Below the pieces are notes generated by a model. The model made no database searches. It had not been told where the DNA came from and saw only the letters and a list, made by a program, of their open reading frames with translations. DNA of 64,000 bases. It comes from CAWIHS01 sp963836005 (GTDB lineage: Bacteria; Pseudomonadota; Gammaproteobacteria; GRL18). Shown here piece after piece: positions 8,246 to 17,255 of the stretch. The stretch's first letter is position 1. Each line of letters opens with the position of its first letter. The stretch is from assembly GCA_963836005.1 (NCBI GenBank), contig CAWIHS010000002.1, positions 248,001-312,000 of the forward strand, written 5' to 3'. The position numbers and the translations under genes were made by a program.

Positions 8246-9100
8246 ATGAACAATACATCTTTAGCTTTATCATTTGCGGATCCAAAAGAAAGCCTTGGCA
8301 GTTACATACGTGCTGTTAATGAAATCCCTATGTTGACTGCTGAAGAAGAAGCCACTCTTGCCCAACAGGTCAAAGAAGGAAGTGATCTGAAAGCAGCGCA
8401 GCGCATGATTATGTCACACCTGCGATTTGTCGTGCATGTGGCACGCGGCTATAGCGGCTATGGTTTACCGCAGAGTGATTTGATTCAGGAAGGTAATATT
8501 GGCCTGATGAAGGCAGTTAAGCGCTTCGACCCCGAAAAAAATGTTCGTCTGGTGTCTTTTGCCGTGCACTGGATCAAGGCTGAGATCCACGAATTTATTC
8601 TACGTAACTGGCGGATAGTTAAAATTGCCACCACCAAGGCACAGCGCAAACTGTTTTTTAATCTGCGTCGCAAAAAGAAGCGTCTTGGCTGGTTTACTGA
8701 CAAAGAAGTAAAAACGGTTGCAGATGAGTTAGGTGTTACCACCAAAGATGTATTACAGATGGAAGCACGTTTAACTTATCAGGATAATGCTTTCGATGGT
8801 TATGATGAAGAAGACAACGAAAATACGCCGGTAGTGCCCGCTAACTATCTGGAATCAGGTGAGCCGTCACCCGAGCAATCAGTCATGGCTTCAGATAGCA
8901 AAGAGCAGGAAACCAGTAAACTCCATACGGCTCTTGCGACACTGGATGACCGTAGTCGTGATATTGTTTCACAGCGCTGGTTGAGTGATGAGAAGTCTAC
9001 ACTTCAAGAACTGGCCAGCAAGTATGATATTTCTGCCGAACGTGTCAGACAGCTGGAAAACAATGCTATGAAAAAACTTAAGACCGCATTTGCAGGCTAA
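8246..9100 (+). CDS. rpoH: RNA polymerase sigma-32 (heat shock) factor RpoH
   Basis: Alternative sigma factor directing transcription of chaperones and proteases; it sits beside ftsYEX as in E. coli. The 284 residues equal the E. coli length. Region 2 (LIQEGNIGLMKAVKRFDPEKNVRLVSFAVHWIKAEI) is intact. The diagnostic RpoH box QRKLFFNLR is present about residue 132, and region 4 carries the helix-turn-helix (LQELASKYDISAERVRQLE). I use the ATG at 8246; GAGAGGA stands 6-7 bases before it, and an upstream TTG would overlap that ribosome site. The upstream CIRCE element suggests transcriptional repression by HrcA, besides the post-translational control known for the family. A strong hairpin follows the gene. 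Confidence 0.97.
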   Translation: MNNTSLALSFADPKESLGSYIRAVNEIPMLTAEEEATLAQQVKEGSDLKAAQRMIMSHLRFVVHVARGYSGYGLPQSDLIQEGNIGLMKAVKRFDPEKNVRLVSFAVHWIKAEIHEFILRNWRIVKIATTKAQRKLFFNLRRKKKRLGWFTDKEVKTVADELGVTTKDVLQMEARLTYQDNAFDGYDEEDNENTPVVPANYLESGEPSPEQSVMASDSKEQETSKLHTALATLDDRSRDIVSQRWLSDEKSTLQELASKYDISAERVRQLENNAMKKLKTAFAG

Positions 9101-9134
9101 TCACAGATCTTTACTTAAAGCATCGGCATTAAAT

Positions 9135-9162
9135 AAAAAAGGGAGCATTTGCTCCCTTTTTT
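9135..9162. terminator. Bidirectional intrinsic terminator
   Basis: GGGAGC-ATTT-GCTCCC (9141-9156) flanked by six A on the left and six T on the right. It serves rpoH (+) and the convergent sulfur-globule-like gene (-). Confidence 0.9.
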
Positions 9163-9192
9163 ATGCCCTAAAATTAACTACACAAGTAATGC

Positions 9193-9786
9193 TTACTGTG
9201 CAGGAGCTTCCTGACTGACAGGTGCCGATTCAGCGGGAGCAGTGTCCATTGTAGGGGCTGCAGGGGCATTATTATCACCATACCCGCCAGCGCCGTAGGG
9301 ATTGTTATAACCACCGCCGTCATAGGGGTTACCATAACCTCCACCTCTATAGGGATTGCCATAACCGCCTCTATTGGGATTGCCATAACCGCCTCTATTG
9401 GGATTGCCACGAGAATAAGGCGATCTATTGCCTCGATAGGATCGACTGCTTCCCCAATTCCATGGGCCGTCATTCCAGCGGCTATTGCTGCTCCAGGGCA
9501 TATCCCCGCTGTTCCAGCCGCTGCCGCCGCCCCAGGGCTTATTTCTGCCGCCCCAGCCGCTGCCGCTACTCCATGGCATATCGCTGCTGTTCCAACCGCT
9601 GCTGCTGCCCCAGGGCCTGTTACTGCCGCCGCCCCAGCCGCTTCCTCTTGATGGGCCTCCATAATAACCGTCATACGGCCCATAGTTATCATTATCCCAT
9701 GGTCCGCTGAAATTCATTCCCGCCGACACAGAAGCTGATGCAACCAGGAGTGAAGCTCCTAAAATACACGTTGAAATTTTTATCAT
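9193..9786 (-). CDS. Secreted Gly/Asn/Tyr/Trp-rich protein, probable sulfur-globule-type envelope protein
   Basis: 197 residues with a clean Sec signal peptide (CILGASLLVASASVSAG, cleavage about residue 22). The mature part is almost entirely Gly, Ser, Asn, Pro, Tyr, Trp and Arg, in repeats of two types: a GSGWNSGDMPWSS type (residues about 50-110) and a GYGNPNRG/GYGNPYRG type (about 125-165). The tail is short, Ala/Pro-rich and acidic. The opening of the mature protein (FSGPWDNDNYGPYDGYYGGP) resembles the low-complexity exported proteins that coat intracellular sulfur globules in purple sulfur bacteria and sulfur-oxidising symbionts. That match is by composition and motif, not alignment. A periplasmic structural or adhesive Gly-rich protein remains possible. 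The gene is monocistronic and converges on rpoH across a shared terminator. Confidence 0.55.
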   Translation of the reverse strand: MIKISTCILGASLLVASASVSAGMNFSGPWDNDNYGPYDGYYGGPSRGSGWGGGSNRPWGSSSGWNSSDMPWSSGSGWGGRNKPWGGGSGWNSGDMPWSSNSRWNDGPWNWGSSRSYRGNRSPYSRGNPNRGGYGNPNRGGYGNPYRGGGYGNPYDGGGYNNPYGAGGYGDNNAPAAPTMDTAPAESAPVSQEAPAQ

Positions 9787-9825
9787 ATATAAGATACCCT
9801 GATATTTCTTTTAGCTGAAATAAGT

Positions 9826-9989
9826 GTAGCTACTCAGCGTATTCCGATTAATTCACAGGTCATTGATAGCAGCTGTCTGTAAAAGAAGTTTATACAGACA
9901 ATATAAAGGCTGCATGGATGTATTCACGGCGTCTACTGGAACAAATACCTGTTATCAAGAACATTTTTGAAATTACGCTGTACAGATAC
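9826..9989. repeat. Family A MITE-like element, degenerate short copy
   Basis: Left end GTAGCTACTCAGCGTA, right end TACGCTGTACAGATAC (inverted, diverged). Flanks AAATAAGT (9818-9825) and AAATTAGT (9990-9997) agree at 7 of 8 bases, consistent with an old 8-bp target duplication. The interior is decayed but keeps the GATGTATTCACGGCGTC segment of long copies. Confidence 0.72.
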
Positions 9990-10051
9990 AAATTAGTGAT
10001 TATTCATAACGAATCATGAATGTATTAATTAAAGTAATGCTAGCAGGAGAA

Positions 10052-10258
10052 TTAATCAAGTTTTTTAGCATCTTTTTCCTTCTTTTCCCCAATTTCAGTT
10101 ATTTTATTTTCACCTGTCAAATCTTCATCCATAAGTATACGTCTGGCATCCCCTTCCATATCGTCGAATTGACCTGATTTTATCGCCCAGAAAAGAATTA
10201 TCACCAGAATAATACCGATAATAATCATACTAGGAATTAATCCATAAATTACTTCCAT
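10052..10258 (-). CDS. ccoS: cbb3 oxidase maturation protein CcoS
   Basis: 68 residues. One N-terminal membrane helix (about residues 5-27) is followed by the family motif FWAIKSGQFDDMEGDARRIL, with the conserved Asp/Glu-Gly-Asp segment. CcoS is needed for insertion of haem b and copper into CcoN. GGAGG lies seven bases upstream of the ATG. It is the last gene of ccoG-H-I-S. The C-terminal tail is unusually lysine-rich. Confidence 0.93.
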   Translation of the reverse strand: MEVIYGLIPSMIIIGIILVIILFWAIKSGQFDDMEGDARRILMDEDLTGENKITEIGEKKEKDAKKLD

Positions 10259-10368
10259 TGTCTTACCTCCAAGCTGGAGCAGCTTATATAAAAATAAAGC
10301 CTAAGGGTTTATGATTTAAATAAAACAGCAATATCAGAAAACATTAGCTGAGAAAATGGCGAACCATC

Positions 10369-12942
10369 TTATGATTTAAATTTCCAGCGGATTCTGGCTG
10401 CATTGCCAATCACCAGCAGTGAACTCAGCGGCATTGAAATAGCCGCGACCAATGGGGTGATCAATGCAGACATCGCCAGCGGAACCATAATAATATTATA
10501 TACTATCGAAATGCCAATATTCTGCCGAATAGTTTTTAGTGTCACCCTGGATAAGTCCGCTGCCAGCGGTATTTTTTCCAGCTCACCATTAACCAGTATT
10601 ACATCAGCACTGTCAATAGACACATCAGTACCGGATCCCATGGCTATACCCACATCAGCCCGCACCAGTGCAGGCGCATCGTTGATACCATCACCAATCA
10701 TGGCAATCAGTTCACCCTGCTGTTGTTTATGTTTAATCAATTTTTCTTTTTGTTCCGGCAGAACTTCAGCAATGACGTCTGTAATCCCCAATTTGGCTGC
10801 CATATAGTCTGCCACTTCCTGTTTGTCGCCCGTTAAAAGGGTTAATTCGTAGTCCTTATCCTGCATTTGTTGAACAATCATCTTTGCATTGTCGCGCAAT
10901 CTGTCTTCCACTACAAACAACATTATTCCCAGCTTTTCAGCATAACCATAGACGACTGAGCTTCCGGAATTTAAGTACTGCTGAATTTGTGCCTTCAATT
11001 GACTCGAGAAAGACTCTAAATCGGCCTTGCTGTCATTACTCAGATGCTGCTCCAACCATGAAAAGGTTCCTGCAACAACCTGTTTACCGTTTATACGTGC
11101 TGATAAACCGAAACCAGGCGCTATCTTGATGTCACTGATATTCTCATCATCAGACCTGAGCAGATGCTGGAGATTAAACTGATGTCCCAGCGCAACGATG
11201 GATTTTGCAATGGCATGCTCTGACTGACTTTCTAATACATAAACGGCTTCAAACAGCCTTTTTTGCGCCGCACTCATAAAATCCATAAAAGGCCGACCTG
11301 TGTCAATTATATGCACACATGATGCAGTCGTTTTACCCGCTTCCGGGAGCAATGTTAAAACCGTTGTTACCTGCATCCGTCCCTCAGTAAGAGTACCCGT
11401 TTTATCAAACACAAAATGTTTGATCGAGGAAAGAATTTCCAGCACTGCTCCATGTTTGACCAGCACGCCCATACGTGCACCGACACCCGTCGCCACGGCA
11501 ATGGCCATTGGTGTGGCCAGTCCAAAAGCACAGGGACAGGTTATAATCAGAACAGAAGTAGCCGCCATCAGCGCCAGTTCAAAATCTTTTTGCCACCAGA
11601 ATAAAAAGGTTGCTGTAGCCAGGATCAATGTTACCGAAACAAACCATGGAATAATTTTATCAGCAGTACATTGAATGGGAGCCTTTGTCGATTGCGCTTC
11701 ATCCACCAGATGAATAATTTTCCCCAGGGCAGTATTTTTAAGCGTACCGATCACCCTCACGGTCAGCACACCTTCTTTATTCGTGGTACCTGCGGAAACT
11801 CTATCACCGCTCAACTTGGCTACCGGCACAAATTCACCGGTCAGCATGGATTCATCAACGATACTTTCACCCTTGATGATCACTCCATCCACAGGAATTT
11901 TTTCCCCTGGCTTAACAAACACCAGGTCGTCTTCTTTAAGGGCCCGGACCGGTACGATGTTTTTTTCACCGTCCTTGATCAAGGTGGACACTTTTGGCTG
12001 CAAGTCCAGCAGACGCTGTGATGAGGTAACAGCCAGGCGTTTGGACATGGCTTCAAGATAGCGGCCGGTCAAAATAACGAAAATAAAGTTAACCACCGTA
12101 TCAAAGTAGACATGAGCGACTGCAGAGCCGCTGATCACTACATAACAAGAATACAGATAGGTAATGACTGCACCTATAGCAATGGGCAAATCCATGGTCA
12201 GGTGGCGGTTTAACAGCCCGGTCCATGCACCCTTTAAAAAAGGATACCCGGAATATAGCAGCGTCGGTGTCGCCAGCCCCAGCCCTAGCCAGTAAAACAG
12301 TTCACGAAACTTCCCTTCATCAGCACCGGTGTACAGCGCAATGGAAATCCACATCAGATTCATTGCTGCAAAACCGGCAAATGCGAGACGAAATAACATT
12401 TGCCGGTTTTGTTTTTTGAGCTTCCCTTCAGCAATCTCTGGATCAAAAGGTACGGCTGCGTAACCGATCTGCCCCAGAATATGGAGAATTTTTGATAGCT
12501 TAACCTCCCTGTTATCCCATTTTAAGCGTAATTTTCTGGCACTGAGATTAACATTAGCCTCCAGCACGCCTTGCGTATTTGATAAAGCTCTTTCTATTAA
12601 CCAGACACAGGCTGCACAATGAATACCCTCAACTAAAAGATGGATTTCACGAATAAACCCCAGCTGGTTTACGTATTCTTCCTGGATTTCATCCAGATCA
12701 TACATTTCCAGTTCTGAGTTGATTTCCGGTGGAGGCTGTAAAGTTTCACCTTCAGGAGTTCTGCGGTAAAAACCATCCATTCCTGCAGCATAGATAGTTT
12801 CACAAACGGTTTTACACGCGTGACAGCAAAAATAAAGCTGCTGTCCATTAATGATCGAGGTAATGAGTTTTCCGGACCGGGGAATAGGCAGTTTGCAATG
12901 GTCGCAATGATCCGGAGTGCTTGAGCGGCTGTTTGAGGTCAC
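10369..12942 (-). CDS. ccoI: Copper-exporting P1B-type ATPase CcoI/FixI for cbb3 oxidase assembly
   Basis: 857 residues. The N-terminus has a zinc-ribbon-like pair (CDHCKLPI and CCHACKTVC), then a heavy-metal-associated domain with the metal site HCAACVWLIE (about residue 110). Eight membrane helices are expected. The transmembrane copper site TCPCAFGLATP, phosphorylation motif DKTGTLTEG and hinge GDGINDAPAL are all intact. In cbb3-containing bacteria this pump delivers copper for the CcoN binuclear centre. The start is a GTG with no clear Shine-Dalgarno, but no better start precedes the zinc ribbon. It lies between ccoH and ccoS. Confidence 0.95.
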   Translation of the reverse strand: MTSNSRSSTPDHCDHCKLPIPRSGKLITSIINGQQLYFCCHACKTVCETIYAAGMDGFYRRTPEGETLQPPPEINSELEMYDLDEIQEEYVNQLGFIREIHLLVEGIHCAACVWLIERALSNTQGVLEANVNLSARKLRLKWDNREVKLSKILHILGQIGYAAVPFDPEIAEGKLKKQNRQMLFRLAFAGFAAMNLMWISIALYTGADEGKFRELFYWLGLGLATPTLLYSGYPFLKGAWTGLLNRHLTMDLPIAIGAVITYLYSCYVVISGSAVAHVYFDTVVNFIFVILTGRYLEAMSKRLAVTSSQRLLDLQPKVSTLIKDGEKNIVPVRALKEDDLVFVKPGEKIPVDGVIIKGESIVDESMLTGEFVPVAKLSGDRVSAGTTNKEGVLTVRVIGTLKNTALGKIIHLVDEAQSTKAPIQCTADKIIPWFVSVTLILATATFLFWWQKDFELALMAATSVLIITCPCAFGLATPMAIAVATGVGARMGVLVKHGAVLEILSSIKHFVFDKTGTLTEGRMQVTTVLTLLPEAGKTTASCVHIIDTGRPFMDFMSAAQKRLFEAVYVLESQSEHAIAKSIVALGHQFNLQHLLRSDDENISDIKIAPGFGLSARINGKQVVAGTFSWLEQHLSNDSKADLESFSSQLKAQIQQYLNSGSSVVYGYAEKLGIMLFVVEDRLRDNAKMIVQQMQDKDYELTLLTGDKQEVADYMAAKLGITDVIAEVLPEQKEKLIKHKQQQGELIAMIGDGINDAPALVRADVGIAMGSGTDVSIDSADVILVNGELEKIPLAADLSRVTLKTIRQNIGISIVYNIIMVPLAMSALITPLVAAISMPLSSLLVIGNAARIRWKFKS

Positions 12943-12993
12943 AATTTAACAGGAAGTCTAACCTTGTATTAATTTTTTAATGACTGGTTATTT

Positions 12994-13506
12994 TCATTCT
13001 TTAACAAAAATTCGTTTGGCATAGTTTACCTCTATGCCATCAACAATGGCACCCGCCAGCAAATCCCAGGTCCCCTTGGCGTTGAATGTCATACTGGCTG
13101 CATAATACTGCACTCCATCGTCCGTAGTGATCAATGTCATTGGACTGAAAAAATCCTTTTTTGCATCTGCTGGCCGGTAAGCAAACAGAGTCATTTTTTC
13201 AGCTTTTTTAAACTGTTCCAGCTGATCAGTTATTGTGAACAGGATCAATGTTTCTTTTCCAACGAATACCTCATCAATAAGGTATTCAGTTTTCCATTTA
13301 AGGTTGTTCCTAAGTTTTTTACTGATGTTCTCTTCATAGTTCTGTCCACGTTCATAAAAATTATCGACCACAAGACCGGGATTATTATCTACAGCTTTGA
13401 TGATCATAAAGGCATTGACGCTGAGCACAAGCACAACCAACAATAACCAGCCAATAACCCAGGGACTTTTATACCAGACTTGCTTATTTTTAATGACTTC
13501 TGACAC
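12994..13506 (-). CDS. ccoH: cbb3 oxidase assembly protein CcoH/FixH
   Basis: 170 residues, matching the FixH family. One membrane helix (about residues 13-34, SPWVIGWLLLVVLVLSVNAFMI) is followed by the characteristic DNNPGLVVDNFYERGQNYEE segment and a periplasmic beta-rich domain ending WDLLAGAIVDGIEVNYAKRIFV. CcoH stabilises cbb3 assembly and interacts with CcoI. It starts at a GTG with AAGG about nine bases upstream, and is co-directional with ccoG, about 80 bp downstream of its stop. Confidence 0.9.
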   Translation of the reverse strand: MSEVIKNKQVWYKSPWVIGWLLLVVLVLSVNAFMIIKAVDNNPGLVVDNFYERGQNYEENISKKLRNNLKWKTEYLIDEVFVGKETLILFTITDQLEQFKKAEKMTLFAYRPADAKKDFFSPMTLITTDDGVQYYAASMTFNAKGTWDLLAGAIVDGIEVNYAKRIFVKE

Positions 13507-13585
13507 GAGTTAAACCTTCTTGTGTTGTTATCAATTTGACAATATAACCGTAATTCTTTAGTGCACGGAAACCCCGACTGAGTAT

Positions 13586-15016
13586 TTATTTTTTAGGACC
13601 GATAAATACACTTTCTCGATCGCTGCTATATTCTTCACCCGCTGAATCTGTGCCCTTAATGGCAAAAACTATCGGCTGAGATTTTTCCTTAAGCTCCTTT
13701 TTCGGAATTCGAACATAAATGGTTACAGGCGTTACTGTACCGTGTTTTGCAAGCACTGCTTTTTCCGCACCCAGGATTTCAAGCTCATTGAAATTACTGT
13801 CATCAACTGACACCATGACCTTTATATCTTCCTGTCTTTTATTCAGGACTTTTAATGTGTACTTATTTTGAATAGAACCATCACTTTGCAGGACAAACAA
13901 TGGTTGCCGTGAATGAAGAACTTTCAGTTCAAGTGCCTGCATGCCACTGAGACCCAGTAAAACTCCTAGCACTGAAATCAGTAAAATAGCTGTATAGACC
14001 CAGACTCTGGGGCGCTTGTAGAGCGGCTCTTCCTGCTTGCCCATGATTTCATCCCAGGAAGCATAGCGGATCAATCCCCTGGGTTTATTGATTTTATCCA
14101 TTACCTGATCACAGGCATCTATGCACAGGGCGCACATAATACAGCCTTCCTGTTGACCGCCGCGAATATCAACTCCGGTCGGGCACACAGCCACACATTG
14201 ATTACAGTCAATGCAGTCACCCTGTGACTCATTAGCGGGTTTACCCTTCACCAGACGGCCTCTTTTTTCACCACGAGACACATCATAGGAAGGCACGACC
14301 GTAGTATTGTCAATCATCACTGCTTGTATACGTGCATAGGGGCATAGCCAGAAGCAGGCCTGTTCACGCAAAAATCCAGCCAGATAAAAAGTACCAGCGA
14401 TAAAAGCACCTATGACGATATAAGCTGTTTTCGGTGCACTGAAAGTAAAAAGATCTGCCCATAATTGATAGGCATCGGTAAACCAGGCAACAAAACTTAT
14501 TCCTGTCAGAATAGAAATCACCAGCCAGATAAAATATTTAGTAGAGCGAAGCTTGAACTTGTTAAAGTCCATTTTAGCCTTATCCAGTTTGCGCCTTTTA
14601 GCTGGATTACCCTCCAGTTTTTCTTCAATCCAGGTAAATACATCTGTCCAGACGGTCTGAAAGCAAAAATAACCACACCAGACACGACCAGCTACTGCTG
14701 TGACCACGGCTAGTAAAATAGCGAAAAACAGTAATACGAAGGACAACATCCACAAATCCTGTGGCAGCAGAGTGACATTAAAAATATGAAACTGGCGGTT
14801 GGGGATATCCAATAAAACCGCCTGCCGATCTCCCAGACGTAAATAAGGACCGATAAAAAATATAATCCAGGCGAATGTTGATAACCATTTCAGGCTTCGA
14901 AACTTACCCCCCATACGTTTAGCGTGTATTTTTACATCACCGGTATTGATCTGGTGTTCATGTGCTTCAGCATAGAGTTCTTCAATCTGCTTGATATCAG
15001 TTTCTTGAGTATTCAT
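13586..15016 (-). CDS. ccoG: Cytochrome c oxidase accessory protein CcoG (FixG/RdxA)
   Basis: Membrane ferredoxin-type protein that acts in copper handling for cbb3 oxidase; 476 residues. Helices occur near WLSTFAWIIFFIGPYL and LWMLSFVLLFFAILLAVV, and several later. Two Cys clusters follow: CIDCNQCVAVCP and CIMCALCIDAC. The C-terminal FixG immunoglobulin-like domain is present. I use the ATG at 15016; an ATG 54 bases upstream would add an atypical leader. It heads the ccoG-H-I-S unit, separate from ccoNOQP, which ends at its own terminator about 220 bp upstream. Confidence 0.94.
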   Translation of the reverse strand: MNTQETDIKQIEELYAEAHEHQINTGDVKIHAKRMGGKFRSLKWLSTFAWIIFFIGPYLRLGDRQAVLLDIPNRQFHIFNVTLLPQDLWMLSFVLLFFAILLAVVTAVAGRVWCGYFCFQTVWTDVFTWIEEKLEGNPAKRRKLDKAKMDFNKFKLRSTKYFIWLVISILTGISFVAWFTDAYQLWADLFTFSAPKTAYIVIGAFIAGTFYLAGFLREQACFWLCPYARIQAVMIDNTTVVPSYDVSRGEKRGRLVKGKPANESQGDCIDCNQCVAVCPTGVDIRGGQQEGCIMCALCIDACDQVMDKINKPRGLIRYASWDEIMGKQEEPLYKRPRVWVYTAILLISVLGVLLGLSGMQALELKVLHSRQPLFVLQSDGSIQNKYTLKVLNKRQEDIKVMVSVDDSNFNELEILGAEKAVLAKHGTVTPVTIYVRIPKKELKEKSQPIVFAIKGTDSAGEEYSSDRESVFIGPKK

Positions 15017-15228
15017 AATGTATTCTTCATGGTTTGTCCTGATCAACCATAAACCCTCCTGGATGATCAATGCAAAAACAAAGCTGATAAGTTTTTTATA
15101 ATTTTTGATTTTAACATATATTAGAATTTATTAAGTAACTAATGTTACATAATAAACACTTCTAACAGTAAAATTATTTCCTTAGTATTTTAAATATTAC
15201 ACTAAAACAAAATGTCAGAAACAAAAAA

Positions 15229-15246
15229 GAGAGGGCAAGCCCTCTC
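15229..15246 (-). terminator. Intrinsic terminator of the ccoNOQP operon
   Basis: GAGAGGGC-AA-GCCCTCTC (15229-15246). On the minus strand it is followed by a U-run (A-run 15223-15228). It separates ccoNOQP plus the small protein gene from ccoG. Confidence 0.88.
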
Positions 15247-15270
15247 TTTTCTTATAGCAATAAATAGCTA

Positions 15271-15387
15271 TCAATCTTGACTGTGGTCGGTATTGATTTT
15301 TTTGACTGCGATAATTGCAAGATAAATCAAAATGACTACACAAAAGGCTACTGCGCCGATAGAGCCCCAGAATACAGCATCATTCAT
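15271..15387 (-). CDS. 38-residue single-helix protein at the end of ccoNOQP; candidate CcoM-like subunit
   Basis: MNDAVFWGSIGAVAFCVV begins a 38-residue protein with one membrane helix (about residues 6-30) and a short polar tail KKINTDHSQD. AAAGGAG stands nine bases before the ATG at 15387, a strong ribosome site. The gene lies 95 bp after ccoP and directly before the operon terminator. Known biology: Pseudomonas stutzeri cbb3 carries a single-helix subunit CcoM of similar size, found in the crystal structure and required for stability. Size, topology and operon position fit; I cannot claim sequence homology. A longer reading from an upstream start would lose the ribosome site. Confidence 0.65.
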   Translation of the reverse strand: MNDAVFWGSIGAVAFCVVILIYLAIIAVKKINTDHSQD

Positions 15388-15482
15388 AATGATTACTCCT
15401 TTAGTAGAAAATTTTCTGCTCCACAGCCTGCTCAGGTAAAAGCAAAAGAGCAATCACCAGATCAGGTAGTTAAAACTCAGTG

Positions 15483-16334
15483 TTACTGACCACCACCAAA
15501 TTTATACACATAAACGGCCATTTTCTTGATATCAGCTTCTGACAATTTATCTTTAAATGCAGGCATTACAGCATTCCTGGTTTTAGGATCTTTATCGTTC
15601 ACACCATGAGCAATAGTGTAAGCAGCACTCTCCACGCCACCCGGCTCAAAACGCCAGATTCCATCGGTCAGATTAGCAGAACCCAGTGCAGCCATACCTT
15701 TTCCATCCATACCATGGCAGGCAAAACAGCCTTTGGATGTAAACAGAGCGGCACCAGCTTCATCCTTGGTTCCTTCACTCAGTCCGGTGACATATTTAGC
15801 CAGGGTATCGATGTCTTCAGCTGACAATGTAGCAGCATGAGCCGGCATCACTGCATTTCTACCATTGGTGATAGTGGTAACAATTTGTTCAATCGTACCG
15901 CCGAACAGCCAGTCATCATCCGCCAGTACCGGATAACCAACATTACCCGAACCGCCGTTACCATGACAGGCCGCACAGTTATCACCAAAGAGTACTTTAC
16001 CGGAATGCTCTATATACGTGCTTAGATCTTCATCCGCGAGGATTTCCTGGGCGGACAATGCAGCAATCTTTTCTTCATAGGGTGCACGAACAGCCTCAAC
16101 CTCGGCCAGATCACGCTTGTATTCACCCATTGCTGTCCAGCCCGTAACACCTTTGAAATGATCTGTTAACAATGGCCAGGACGGGTATATGACGGTGTAG
16201 CCAACCCAAAAAGCGAGACTTAACCAGAACGCTGTCATCCACCAGTTAGGCGGCGGATTATCGAGTTCCCTTATATTATCATCCCAGATGTGTCCGGTAT
16301 TACCTTCATCCGGAAATGGATTTTTTTCTGACAT
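15483..16334 (-). CDS. ccoP: cbb3 oxidase dihaem subunit CcoP
   Basis: Periplasmic-facing dihaem cytochrome c that feeds electrons to CcoO/CcoN. 283 residues: membrane anchor about residues 32-51 (preceded by NPPPNWW), haem sites C120-AAC-H124 and C203-FAC-H207, with distal methionines in NAVMPAH and NAVMPAF. Tail YVYKFGGGQ is typical. The start abuts the ccoQ stop (one-base overlap). Confidence 0.97.
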   Translation of the reverse strand: MSEKNPFPDEGNTGHIWDDNIRELDNPPPNWWMTAFWLSLAFWVGYTVIYPSWPLLTDHFKGVTGWTAMGEYKRDLAEVEAVRAPYEEKIAALSAQEILADEDLSTYIEHSGKVLFGDNCAACHGNGGSGNVGYPVLADDDWLFGGTIEQIVTTITNGRNAVMPAHAATLSAEDIDTLAKYVTGLSEGTKDEAGAALFTSKGCFACHGMDGKGMAALGSANLTDGIWRFEPGGVESAAYTIAHGVNDKDPKTRNAVMPAFKDKLSEADIKKMAVYVYKFGGGQ

Positions 16335-16540
16335 TATTTTTCTCCGTGTTCTGTAAATTCATCGTCCAGTGGAATATGCTTCTGAGCTTCAAGCTTATCT
16401 TTATTTTTTGGACGAAAAACAAGGTAGTAAGCAATGGCCATGAGGACAAATATAACCACGGTAATGATCATACCTGCCCAGTCTTGAGTGGTCATTGCAC
16501 TCCAGTCGGTATAGAAATATCCCTGAGTGTTATCACTCAC
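16334..16540 (-). CDS. ccoQ: cbb3 oxidase small subunit CcoQ
   Basis: 68 residues, one helix (about 22-43, WAGMIITVVIFVLMAIAYYLVF) followed by RPKNKDKLE, the usual CcoQ pattern. It starts at GTG and overlaps the ccoO stop by eight bases. It assists complex stability. Confidence 0.92.
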   Translation of the reverse strand: MSDNTQGYFYTDWSAMTTQDWAGMIITVVIFVLMAIAYYLVFRPKNKDKLEAQKHIPLDDEFTEHGEK

Positions 16541-17240
16541 GATAATCTACTCCCTCCTGGAATTTAACCATGGTTCCAAGTGACTGCAAATAAGCAACCA
16601 TCGCATCCATCTCGGTTTTACCTTCGATAGCAGCTGCACTTTCAATATCTGCATCAGTATAGGGAACCCCTACCGTTCTAAGGCCGCGCATATGCGCCTT
16701 TATCGTATCGGCATCAAGTGTATTCTCTAACAACCATGGGTAGTTAGGCATAACAGATTCCGGTACCACAGAACGTGGAGCGATCAAATGCTGGATATTC
16801 CAGGCGTCTGAATATTTTCCACCCAGACGAGCCAGATCCGGCCCGGTGCGCTTGGAGCCCCATTGAAAGGGGTGGTCATACATTGATTCTGAAGCCAGTG
16901 AGTAGTGACCATAACGCTCTTTCTCATCACGAAAAGGTCTGATCATCTGTGAATGACACAGATAACAGCCTTCTCTCTGGTAGACATCACGACCGGCCAG
17001 TTCAAGCGGTTTTAATGGTCGAACACCATCACCTTCTTTCCACTCATCCAGCGATTTATCCCCTCTGTCCCAGACAATTTCAGGGTGTGCGTTATGTTCC
17101 ATGGTACTTTCGAGATAGTACAAAGGTACTATTTCAACCAGACCCGCAATAGAAACAACAAAGACTAGCAGAATAGCCATCAGCCAGACGTTACGTTCCG
17201 CTCTATCCTGCAAGCCTGTAGGTTGTGTATTATCAGACAT
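16533..17240 (-). CDS. ccoO: cbb3 oxidase monohaem subunit CcoO
   Basis: 235 residues. N-terminal anchor (about residues 18-40), haem c site C92-YLC-H96 (GCYLCHSQMIRPFRDE) and axial methionine region ESVMPNYPW. GGAGAG stands upstream of the ATG. It lies 15 bp from the ccoN stop in the order N-O-Q-P. Confidence 0.97.
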   Translation of the reverse strand: MSDNTQPTGLQDRAERNVWLMAILLVFVVSIAGLVEIVPLYYLESTMEHNAHPEIVWDRGDKSLDEWKEGDGVRPLKPLELAGRDVYQREGCYLCHSQMIRPFRDEKERYGHYSLASESMYDHPFQWGSKRTGPDLARLGGKYSDAWNIQHLIAPRSVVPESVMPNYPWLLENTLDADTIKAHMRGLRTVGVPYTDADIESAAAIEGKTEMDAMVAYLQSLGTMVKFQEGVDYRE

Positions 17241-17255
17241 TTTATATGCTCTCCT

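Noticed and set aside
9174..9710. Other-frame open frames across the Gly-rich gene (Ala/Gly/Ile-rich and Cys/Arg-rich readings)
   Set aside because: They are frame shadows of the repetitive codons; only the reading with a signal peptide has proper start and composition.
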